Shown here: positions 18,326 to 26,502 of the stretch, in pieces | Position numbering within the stretch: the stretch's first letter is position 1 | Layout: every line of letters starts with the position of its first letter | DNA from: Gammaproteobacteria bacterium | Lineage (GTDB): Bacteria; Pseudomonadota; Gammaproteobacteria; Arenicellales; UBA868 | DNA length: 36,068 nucleotides | NCBI GenBank assembly: GCA_011523045.1 | Contig: WTHR01000098.1 | Location: 2,653 to 38,720 of the forward strand | Direction: 5' to 3' | Program-made: the position numbers and the translations under genes | Notes under the pieces: model-generated | Databases searched by the model: none | What the model was told of the DNA's origin: nothing | Seen by the model: only the letters and a program-made list of their open reading frames with translations

Positions 18326-20073
18326 TGCTTGCGCTGAGCGGAACTGGTATCGGACGGGGAATTGCGATCGGCCGCGCCCTGGTGCTTGATTCGCCCCAAC
18401 ACGAAGTACCGCATTTTCAGATTGATACGAAGCGCATCGATGACGAGATCCTGAGATTCAATCAAGCGATTGCGGCAGTACGCCAGGAACTCCAGCACCT
18501 GCAGTCGAACCTGCCCCCGACAGCGCCCCCCGAGACCGGCGCATTTATCGATGTCCACCTTCTGATGCTGGAAGATCCGTTGATCTCAAAGGAGCCGGCA
18601 GAATCGATCCGACGCGAGCAAATTAACGCCGAATGGGCCCTTAGCAACCATGCTCAGACGCTGGCGGCCTTCTTCGACAACATCTCCGATCCCTATCTGC
18701 GCACCAAAAAAGATGATGTGGCTCAGGTAGTGGGAAGGGTTATGGACATCCTCACTCAACGGGCACAACGATACCCAAACCTGTCCAGCATGGAGCCTGA
18801 GCTCACCGATCGAATCATCGTCGCTAGGGACCTCAGCCCCGCAGATGCGGTGATGCTGCGCCATCGAAGTATGGCCGCTTTCGTCACCCGCCTGGGCGGG
18901 CCGATCTCCCACACCGCTATTCTGGCCCGCAGCCTTGGGATTCCTGCGATTGTCGGCCTGCATGGGGTGATCGATACGATCAGAGACCAAGACGAACTGA
19001 TCGTCGATGCCGCCAGTGGCACCGTGCTGGTTTCTCCGGATGAGCGCTTGCTGAAGCAGTTTGAACTCCTGCAGGCGCGTCAGCATGAAGAAAGGCAAGC
19101 GCTCGCCAAGGTGGGCGAAAAAAGAGCGGCGACCCTTGATGATCAGGAAATGACGCTGCTGGCCAACATCGAACTACCCGAAGACCTCGACGCATTGGCC
19201 GGCAGTGGCGCGGCAGGGGTTGGCCTCTACCGGACTGAGTTTTTGTTTATGAATCGGACCGAGCCTCCGGAGGAAGAAGAACAGTACCAGGCCTACAGTC
19301 AGATCATTAAAGCAGTCAACGGGCCGGTAACGATCCGTACCCTTGATCTTGGCGCGGACAAACAGGTAGACGGGGGTCGTGATGAGCCTAAGGCAGCGAT
19401 GACACCAGCACTTGGGCTGCGGGCCATCCGGCTATGCCTCAGCGAACCTTCCCTCTTCAAGCCTCAGTTGCGGGCCATCCTGAGGTCTGCCGTACACGGC
19501 GACGTGCAGATGATGATCCCGATGTTATCCAGCCTTTCGGAACTCGAGCAAAGTTTCTCCCTGATCAGAGAGGTTTGTGCCGAACTTGAAAGCGAAGGTG
19601 CCGCATTCAAACCCAATATTCCGATCGGCGGCATGATTGAGGTGCCGGCAGCAGCGATTGCGGCCGATCTCTTTGCGCAAAAACTCGACTTTCTTTCTAT
19701 CGGAACCAATGATCTCATCCAGTACACCCTCGCTATTGATCGCGTAGACGACGCGGTCAACTATTTGTATGACCCCCTGCACCCTTCCGTGCTGAGGCTG
19801 GTACGCAATATCATTCAGGCAGGTAAGGCGGCGGGCATTCCGGTCTCGATGTGCGGCGAGATGGCAGGGGATCCGGTATTCACCCGACTGCTGATGGGTT
19901 TGGGATTACGCGAGTTCAGTATGGAGCCGTCGCAGTTGCTGGAGATACGCCGACAGGTCCGCCAGACCCGGCTCTCGGCCGTTCCCGAATGGATCGAGCG
20001 CATTCTTGAGTGTACTGATACGAGTGCTCTGCATGGGCTGGTCGACCAGCTTAATGCGCAGGAGTGCGTATGA
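18325..20073 (+). CDS. ptsI: Phosphoenolpyruvate-protein phosphotransferase (enzyme I)
   Basis: GGPISHTAILARSLGIPAIVG phospho-His region, GVGLYRTEFLFMNR, LSIGTNDLIQYTLAIDR. GTG start overlaps the upstream stop. Confidence 0.93.
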   Translation: MLALSGTGIGRGIAIGRALVLDSPQHEVPHFQIDTKRIDDEILRFNQAIAAVRQELQHLQSNLPPTAPPETGAFIDVHLLMLEDPLISKEPAESIRREQINAEWALSNHAQTLAAFFDNISDPYLRTKKDDVAQVVGRVMDILTQRAQRYPNLSSMEPELTDRIIVARDLSPADAVMLRHRSMAAFVTRLGGPISHTAILARSLGIPAIVGLHGVIDTIRDQDELIVDAASGTVLVSPDERLLKQFELLQARQHEERQALAKVGEKRAATLDDQEMTLLANIELPEDLDALAGSGAAGVGLYRTEFLFMNRTEPPEEEEQYQAYSQIIKAVNGPVTIRTLDLGADKQVDGGRDEPKAAMTPALGLRAIRLCLSEPSLFKPQLRAILRSAVHGDVQMMIPMLSSLSELEQSFSLIREVCAELESEGAAFKPNIPIGGMIEVPAAAIAADLFAQKLDFLSIGTNDLIQYTLAIDRVDDAVNYLYDPLHPSVLRLVRNIIQAGKAAGIPVSMCGEMAGDPVFTRLLMGLGLREFSMEPSQLLEIRRQVRQTRLSAVPEWIERILECTDTSALHGLVDQLNAQECV

Positions 20074-20378
20074 GCGGCTGCGCCTCGGCAGAACCCTTTG
20101 CGCTACAGGTGCTCGGCAACAGTATGGCGCCGGAATTTTCTGAGGGGTGTGTCGTGATTGTTGATCCGGGCGCACCGCTTTGCCATGGGGCCTTTGTGGT
20201 TGCAGAACACGGTAACGGCGTGATTTTGCGTCAGCTGAATATCGATGACGGGCAATGGTCCCTCAGCGCGCTTGAGAAGGGGCATCCCCGTATCCGGATT
20301 GCGGGCCCTGAGGTTATCCGTGGCGTTGTCACCCAACGGGCAGGCCGGCGGCGAAAGGACCGCAAGAGCTACCTTTAG
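20070..20378 (+). CDS. S24/LexA C-terminal-fold protein lacking an HTH domain
   Basis: LQVLGNSMAPEFSEGCVVIVDP (GxSM motif) and GAFVVAEHGNGVILRQL; ATGA overlap with the ptsI stop. Confidence 0.7.
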   Translation: MSGCASAEPFALQVLGNSMAPEFSEGCVVIVDPGAPLCHGAFVVAEHGNGVILRQLNIDDGQWSLSALEKGHPRIRIAGPEVIRGVVTQRAGRRRKDRKSYL

Positions 20379-20397
20379 AAATTTCGGTCGCAGGTCT

Positions 20398-21057
20398 TCA
20401 CTCGCGGCTTGACCGGTTGCAAACCCCTTTCTCCACTGCCATTACCGCTGCTTCAACCCGGGAATGCACTCCCAGCTTGCGCAGGATTGCCTTGACGTGC
20501 AGTTTGACCGTACCGTCCGAGATGTCCAAATGACGTGCAATGACTTTGTTGCTTTGGCCCTCAGAGAGATGGCAGAGAATCTCGTGCTCACGGGGCGTCA
20601 GGCTGCTGAAAGGCGCCAGATCATCTTTTCGCTCACGCCGTTCTCCGTGCCGCACTAGATCCGCCAAGACACTGGTCAACGCGGGCGCGACAACAATCTT
20701 CCCCGAAACAATCTCCTGAAGCGCGAGAACCAGCTCATCGGGTTCCATATCTTTCAGCAGATAACCCCGCGCGCCATTGCGCAGCGACTCGGACAGATCA
20801 CCCTCATCCGCGCTGGTGGTCAACATGACCACAGGGATCTCCAAACCCTGCTCCACCATATGACGGAGCACTGACAGTCCGCCCAGATCAGGCATGCGCA
20901 AATCCAACAGCACAACATCGGGCTTTAGCGTCTCGGCGAGACGAAGACCTTCTTCCCCTTCAGCTGCCGCGCCCACGACCTGCAGTCCACGACGCTCAAG
21001 CAGGCCCTGCAGCCCTACCCGGAAAAGCGCATGATCATCCACGATCAAGACTTTCAT
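20398..21057 (-). CDS. NarL/FixJ-family response regulator
   Basis: Receiver domain (VLIVDDHALFRVGL...VVLLDLRMPDLGG...) and a NarL-like HTH SLTPREHEILCHLSEGQSNKVIARHLDISDGTVKLHVKAILRKLGVHSRVEAAV. Confidence 0.93.
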   Translation of the reverse strand: MKVLIVDDHALFRVGLQGLLERRGLQVVGAAAEGEEGLRLAETLKPDVVLLDLRMPDLGGLSVLRHMVEQGLEIPVVMLTTSADEGDLSESLRNGARGYLLKDMEPDELVLALQEIVSGKIVVAPALTSVLADLVRHGERRERKDDLAPFSSLTPREHEILCHLSEGQSNKVIARHLDISDGTVKLHVKAILRKLGVHSRVEAAVMAVEKGVCNRSSRE

Positions 21058-22148
21058 TCAGTCCTCTCCCCCAAAGGTTTTCTACCGGCGGCTTCGTCCA
21101 CCGAACCCAGTTCTATCACGACCCGGGTGCCATCACCGGGTTCACTCTCAATGGTGAGTTCTGCTCCCACGGTCCCGGCCCGCTCTTGCATAATGGCAAG
21201 CCCAAAATGCCCGTCGCTGTCCTGATCATCAGGAGCAATGATCATACCGACTCCGTCGTCCTCAACAATAATACGAAGACGGCCTATGTTGTCATAACTT
21301 AGCAGAACCCGCACCATATTTGCCCGACTGTGCTTCCGCACGTTTGCGAGAGCTTCCTGAACAATCCGCAGAATCTGCGCTTCTTCTTCCTCGGTGAGTT
21401 CTGCGTCGTTCGCCTGATTCTGTAGCACCGTCTCTGTGCCTGTCTCCTTGCGCAGACGCGACAACAGCCGCCGAATACCTGGTATCAGTCCATGCCGACT
21501 AAGGGGAGCCCTGAAGTGCGCGATCAGCTCCCGCAGTTCGACGTTGGCTTCATCCACACTGCTCTCGATACGTTCCATTTCCTGCCAAATGGCAGATTCG
21601 CTGTCCTGGCGCAGCGTATCGTCCAAAACACGAATCTGGAATTTCAGACTGGCAAGTGTCTGTGCGAGCGAATCATGCAGTTCATTTGCCAATTGGGTGC
21701 GCTCATGAAGTCGCTCCTGCTGGGCCTGCAGCTCCCGCTCACGCTCTTCGGCCAACGCCTCCAGCCACTCTGACAACCGGTTAATGTCATCGGCCAGTTC
21801 CCCGATCTCACCGGTATCCGAGCGTGGCAATCGTGAGGAAAAATCCCCCTGTCGGATGCTGGAGGCCCAATCACGCAGAGCCAAGAGTGGGCCCAACAAC
21901 CACCTCTGCACGCCCAGGAGCATGGCAGCGAGACTGAGCAGCAGGATCGCCGTCGACGCCAAGAGCAGCCCTTGAATGAGTGCAGGATCCTCGCTTGATT
22001 GACCCAACATTACCGCCAGGACAACGCACAGAACGGATAACCCCAACACCCCTGCAGACCACCAGAAGAACCGTCTTGGCAGCAGAGTGTGCCAACGCCT
22101 CGGGTCAGAATGAGAGGGCGCCGTTGAGGGTTTTTGTGAATCAGTCAT
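21054..22148 (-). CDS. NarX/LiaS-type histidine kinase (HisKA_3), short periplasmic loop
   Basis: Two TM helices, HAMP, RTQLANELHDSLAQTLASLKFQI phosphoacceptor motif, VQEALANVRKHS N-box. ORF could start at 22178; MTDSQK at 22148 is equally plausible. Confidence 0.9.
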   Translation of the reverse strand: MTDSQKPSTAPSHSDPRRWHTLLPRRFFWWSAGVLGLSVLCVVLAVMLGQSSEDPALIQGLLLASTAILLLSLAAMLLGVQRWLLGPLLALRDWASSIRQGDFSSRLPRSDTGEIGELADDINRLSEWLEALAEERERELQAQQERLHERTQLANELHDSLAQTLASLKFQIRVLDDTLRQDSESAIWQEMERIESSVDEANVELRELIAHFRAPLSRHGLIPGIRRLLSRLRKETGTETVLQNQANDAELTEEEEAQILRIVQEALANVRKHSRANMVRVLLSYDNIGRLRIIVEDDGVGMIIAPDDQDSDGHFGLAIMQERAGTVGAELTIESEPGDGTRVVIELGSVDEAAGRKPLGERTE

Positions 22149-22274
22149 AGCAGGTAAGAGAACGCCTTGATCCGGCAATGATTAGCTGCTGGCACGAGCC
22201 AGGGCAAACCGGACGGGGCAGTGGACACGCTCTCGCATGACCGACAGTATAGGTTACCTGAGCGCCCCGACCTC

Positions 22275-22613
22275 CTACGGTTTTGGATCCGGGACCGCTT
22301 CAGGCGGGACAAAGTGGGGGTCGTTGGGATTCAAGAAAATAAACTGTGGGGCTTTTTCTTCTTCGGGCGTAACAAAATCAAGAATGGCGCCGCTCAGCAA
22401 TTCCGTACTCGTTGGTGCGATCAGGAGTTCTATCCCATACTGCTCGGAACGCGTGTCGTTATCGCCCGCTTCGTCAAATCCCATCGCGTAATCGATGGTT
22501 CCGTCTTCAAGACGTCTGGCAGCCACTCTAAGGGCCATACCCTGCATACCGCCCTCTTCTATTGACGCCCGGATCTGGTCCGCAGCCTGCTCTGTAATTC
22601 TTAACAGCATCAT
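22275..22613 (-). CDS. dsrR: DsrR, IscA-like (A-type scaffold-fold) protein
   Basis: MMLLRITEQAADQIRASIEEGGMQGMALRVAARRLEDGTIDYAMGFDEA; HesB/IscA fold without the typical CxC, next to dsrN. Confidence 0.87.
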   Translation of the reverse strand: MMLLRITEQAADQIRASIEEGGMQGMALRVAARRLEDGTIDYAMGFDEAGDNDTRSEQYGIELLIAPTSTELLSGAILDFVTPEEEKAPQFIFLNPNDPHFVPPEAVPDPKP

Positions 22614-22658
22614 GGTTCTCCCGGCATCATCATTCGTTCAGCAATCCTGTACTCTGGA

Positions 22659-24044
22659 TTAAGTTTTTTGTGCCCGTACAAAGTTAACGAAGGCATTTAC
22701 CCAGGGGTTTGCCGCGACGTGGCGCTGATGCGCGTAGGTCGCGAGCAGATTATGCATGTGAATACCGTCCCGGGCGCCATCCAGTCCGTGGCCGCGTTCT
22801 ACCGCATACGCCGTGGTTAGTGGCGAATCGATCTCCTCCAGAGAGGAGTAATGAAATTCATGAACGTTATATACGAGGCCTGCGGTCGCGCGGACATCCG
22901 GCCAAGGGTGATCAGGCGTGGCGCGAAAACGCATATAACCCCGCCCCACTGGCCGCTCCCACATTTTGGTATCCCCGGGAATCACCCCCACCATGGGAAG
23001 CTTTCTGTCCTGCCACGCAATCGATCGGCTGAGGTACATGAGTCCGCCGCACTCGGCGTAAGTGGGGCCGCCGTCTTCAATAAACGCCTTGATTTCTGCG
23101 CGCAGACGGGCATTGGCCGATAACGGCTCAAGGAAACACTCAGGAAAACCACCGCCAATAAAAAGCCCGTCCAGGAGCGGCAGGTTCTTGTCCTGCAGGG
23201 TGTCAAACGGGATCAAGTCCGCGCCTGTCTGCTCAAACGCGGCCAGATCATCCGGATAGTAGAAACCAAAAGCCCGATCACGAGCGATGCCGATCCTCAC
23301 AAGCCTATCTTTGCTCGAGGACAACGCTGACGGCATAGCGCTGGGCGTCGCTACAGGATCTTGGTGATCCGCTGTCAATGCCAGTACGGCATCAAGGTCG
23401 ACTCCTGCTTCCACCACATCAGCAATCCTGTCGATGCGAGCCATCGCATCCAGATCTTCGTTACCCGGAACAAGGCCCAGATGGCGCTCTTCAATGCCTA
23501 ATCCGGACGTACGCCCGATCGCCCCCAGTACCGGGAGGTCAGAATAACGCTCGATGGCGGCGCGCAGTTTGCTTTCCTGTCGAGGTCCTGCGACCCGATT
23601 CAGAATGACGCCGACAATCTGGACGTCCGGATCAAAACCGGTATACCCGGTGAGAAGCGGTGCGATACCCCTGGTGATGCCGGTGACATCGATAACAAGT
23701 ATCACCGGCAGACCCAATCTCACGGCAAGGGCGGCGTTGCTGTCACTGCCCTCAACATCAAGTCCATCAAAGAGTCCCTTGTTCCCCTCCACAACCGCGA
23801 CATCGGCATCCTGACGGCGCTCTTCAAAACAGGAATGAATCTCGTCATGATCCATCGTGAAGAAATCGAGATTCCAGCAAGGCCGGCCGCTGGCGCGGGC
23901 CAGCCAGGCGGGATCAATGTAGTCCGGTCCTTTTTTAAAGGCAGCCACCCGCATCCCGTGCCGGCGATACGCCGCACATAATCCACTGCTGACGAGCGTC
24001 TTGCCAGAAGACTTATGAGCAGCAGCAATAAAAAACTGGCTCAC
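22659..24044 (-). CDS. dsrN: DsrN, cobyrinic acid a,c-diamide synthase-like (siroheme amidation)
   Basis: AAAHKSSGKTLVSSGLCAAYRRHGMRVAAFKKGPDYIDPAWL; GATase motif YAECGGLMYLS. Confidence 0.92.
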   Translation of the reverse strand: MSQFFIAAAHKSSGKTLVSSGLCAAYRRHGMRVAAFKKGPDYIDPAWLARASGRPCWNLDFFTMDHDEIHSCFEERRQDADVAVVEGNKGLFDGLDVEGSDSNAALAVRLGLPVILVIDVTGITRGIAPLLTGYTGFDPDVQIVGVILNRVAGPRQESKLRAAIERYSDLPVLGAIGRTSGLGIEERHLGLVPGNEDLDAMARIDRIADVVEAGVDLDAVLALTADHQDPVATPSAMPSALSSSKDRLVRIGIARDRAFGFYYPDDLAAFEQTGADLIPFDTLQDKNLPLLDGLFIGGGFPECFLEPLSANARLRAEIKAFIEDGGPTYAECGGLMYLSRSIAWQDRKLPMVGVIPGDTKMWERPVGRGYMRFRATPDHPWPDVRATAGLVYNVHEFHYSSLEEIDSPLTTAYAVERGHGLDGARDGIHMHNLLATYAHQRHVAANPWVNAFVNFVRAQKT

Positions 24045-24070
24045 CGCAGTATCTCGGAGGGTTCAATCCA

Positions 24071-24090
24071 GTCCCGATAACATTCGGGAC
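24071..24090. repeat. Perfect inverted repeat between dsrP and dsrN
   Basis: GTCCCGA-TAACAT-TCGGGAC. Confidence 0.8.
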
Positions 24091-24097
24091 TTGCGAA

Positions 24098-25288
24098 TCA
24101 TCCGGCCGGTTGCTTTACCGACCCTCGTGGAAGAAAGGGCAGTACTCTGACTGCTACTAAGGCAATCAGGGCCGCCAACCCAATACCACCAAGACCCAGG
24201 GCCAGTTCAGGGAGGGAAGGCGCATAGCCCGCGACAACACCGTCGTAGTACGTACTCTTCTCGATGTAACCCGGGAAGATATCCATCGGAAATGCCTGGC
24301 CGCCGATAATCAGGACATATAACTGGGCAAACGCGCCAAGCAAAACCAACAAAGACGCAACGACCGTCTGCGACACTCCCGCAAAGCGAGGAGTCAGCAG
24401 CAAAATGACCGGTATCACGGTTCCCAACAGACCTTGTCCGACCCAGAACAACCATGGGTAGATGCCGCCCTCTACCAACAGAAACCGCTCAACCCCGGTA
24501 TGACCCGCAGCATACAAACGCGTAAGGTGGTCGATCGCCACGAAAAATGCCACCGCAATAACGAAATAAGCCAACAGGGTCCGAAGCCGTGTCAGGATTT
24601 CATGGTTGACCGGAGCCTGGCCCAAACGAGACACCAACATCATCGCCAATAGCGTGACGGCTGTCCCAAAGGACAGCGACATGGCGATGAACATCGGGGC
24701 AAGCACCGCACTGTCAAATGCCTCCCGTGCAACCAGAAAGCCAAAAATCGAACCCGTTCCTGTGGTCAGCACCAAACGCCAGATGAAAGAGACCGTGCCG
24801 GCGGGCCGCGTAAAACGGTTCATCCTCGGCTCAAACATCATCCAGAGGTACACCGCGACCACGATCAGAAAACCCGTATATAAAAATATATTCCAGGCAA
24901 AGATCGATTCGAAGTTGTAATACGTCATGGCAATAATCAACCGGTCCGGGCGCCCCAGATCCAGGACCAGTACCGTCAGCCCACCCACCAGCAAGGCCAT
25001 GGCCAACAATCCGGAAATCCTGGACAACGGCTTATAGAGCGACTGGCCGAACACCGACGAAATCGATGCCGCATTCAGCGCACCCGAGGCTGAAACAATC
25101 AGAAAGACGGCGAAAACATGGGGCAACCCCCACACCACCCGATTATTCATGCCGGTGACATAGTGGCCCTCGACCTCCATATGATGTGCCCCGGCCAATC
25201 CCAAAATTGCCAGGGCCGCGGCAATACCTGCCGTGAGCCAGAACCCGCTGCTGGGACGGAGTATCTGGAATGTGACGCTGCTGGTCAT
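24098..25288 (-). CDS. dsrP: DsrP, NrfD-family integral membrane subunit
   Basis: Polytopic NrfD-like protein directly downstream of dsrO. Confidence 0.9.
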   Translation of the reverse strand: MTSSVTFQILRPSSGFWLTAGIAAALAILGLAGAHHMEVEGHYVTGMNNRVVWGLPHVFAVFLIVSASGALNAASISSVFGQSLYKPLSRISGLLAMALLVGGLTVLVLDLGRPDRLIIAMTYYNFESIFAWNIFLYTGFLIVVAVYLWMMFEPRMNRFTRPAGTVSFIWRLVLTTGTGSIFGFLVAREAFDSAVLAPMFIAMSLSFGTAVTLLAMMLVSRLGQAPVNHEILTRLRTLLAYFVIAVAFFVAIDHLTRLYAAGHTGVERFLLVEGGIYPWLFWVGQGLLGTVIPVILLLTPRFAGVSQTVVASLLVLLGAFAQLYVLIIGGQAFPMDIFPGYIEKSTYYDGVVAGYAPSLPELALGLGGIGLAALIALVAVRVLPFLPRGSVKQPAG

Positions 25289-25317
25289 TTGATTATTGGG
25301 CTTGCGCGCAGTTTGGG

Positions 25318-26070
25318 TCAGACGCCCGAATAACGCACCGCGGTGTTCAGTCTGAGGTCAGAGCGCAATTCGTCGGTTTCCTCTCGCGCAAGCGCACTGG
25401 CGAGAGGTCCTTGCGCATCGTTGAGGTCGCCAAAGACCAGCGCATGGTGTCCTGCGTCGGCGCAGGCTTCCACACAAGCAGGGGCTCGGTTTTCGTCAAC
25501 CCGGTGCACACATAACGTGCAACTCTCTACCGTTCCTTTGCCTCTGGGTGAGTGAGTTTTCTGTCCGCTAAGGTCCTCATGAATAAACGACCTTGCGTGA
25601 AAGGGGCAGGCCATCATGCAGTAACGACAGCCGATGCAGATATGCTTGTCCACGAGGACGATCCCATCTTCGCGACGGAAGGACGCACCCGTCGGACAGA
25701 CATCCACGCAGGGGGGTTCCTCACAGTGCTGACACATTAGCGGCAAAGAAACTTCCCGGCCGGTGGTCTCATCTTTAAGATCCACTTTGCGGATCCATTG
25801 GGCATCCGTCTCGGGACGCCCCATCCCTGTCAGCCCATGCTCATCATTGCACGCCGAGACACAGGCGTCGCATCCGCTCGCACAGCGGCTGGTATCGACC
25901 CACAAGCCCCAACGATGTGCATCGGTGACCGGTTCGTCATCCGAGGCGGCGACCGCAAGCTCGGCAAGCCGCACGCCCGGCGCCAGTGCCAGCAATGCGA
26001 CGCCAGCACCCGCCTGGGTGAAAAACCGCCGGCGTGTTGGCGTGGAAGATGGTGGTTCGGACTGTGACAT
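25318..26070 (-). CDS. dsrO: DsrO, periplasmic ferredoxin-like Fe-S protein with Tat signal
   Basis: TRRRFFTQAGAGVALLALAPG Tat signal; several 4Fe-4S motifs (CQHCEEPPCVDVCPTGA, CIGCRYCMMACPFHAR). Start assigned to MSQSEPP; the ORF extends to 26124. Confidence 0.92.
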   Translation of the reverse strand: MSQSEPPSSTPTRRRFFTQAGAGVALLALAPGVRLAELAVAASDDEPVTDAHRWGLWVDTSRCASGCDACVSACNDEHGLTGMGRPETDAQWIRKVDLKDETTGREVSLPLMCQHCEEPPCVDVCPTGASFRREDGIVLVDKHICIGCRYCMMACPFHARSFIHEDLSGQKTHSPRGKGTVESCTLCVHRVDENRAPACVEACADAGHHALVFGDLNDAQGPLASALAREETDELRSDLRLNTAVRYSGV

Positions 26071-26078
26071 CGAAGGCC

Positions 26079-26489
26079 TCAAGGGGACTGGCTCATTTTC
26101 ACCGCGGGGACTGTGGCGTGACAAGTGAAGCAGTCAATCTTCACCGCCGCGTAGGTATGGCAGGTCTGACAAAACTCCCCTTCCGCATTGATCGGAACAA
26201 ACTGACCGCTCGCATTCTTGGTTGCATGACAGTCGATACATCCGGCGAGGCTGTGCTTGATCGTGCGAATGCCCTCGTGCACGGTCTTGTCACGATCATG
26301 CTTCATGAAATCAAAATGATCACGGCGCATGATTTCGACGGGCTCAACGCACTGCTCACCCTGGGCCGCGGGAATCTTGGGTGTCGCCACATCGCTGTAC
26401 CCAGCCACCGGAGCCCACAAAGTCACGCAGCCGAGGATCAGACTTACGATCCCAAATTGACACAGCTGATTGCCCCCAATGCGCGCCAT
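26079..26489 (-). CDS. dsrJ: DsrJ, triheme cytochrome c
   Basis: Three CxxCH motifs (CIDCH, CQTCH, CFTCH). Start reassigned to MARIGG (26489) rather than the longer ORF overlapping dsrL. Confidence 0.9.
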   Translation of the reverse strand: MARIGGNQLCQFGIVSLILGCVTLWAPVAGYSDVATPKIPAAQGEQCVEPVEIMRRDHFDFMKHDRDKTVHEGIRTIKHSLAGCIDCHATKNASGQFVPINAEGEFCQTCHTYAAVKIDCFTCHATVPAVKMSQSP

Positions 26490-26502
26490 GGCGATCTGAG
26501 AA

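Noticed and set aside
22189-22205. Possible sigma-54 promoter (CTGGCACGAGCC...) upstream of the kinase
   Set aside because: The -24-like TGGCAC is present but no TTGC at -12, and it faces away from the kinase gene; more likely just a small CTGGC-ACGA-GCCAG hairpin.
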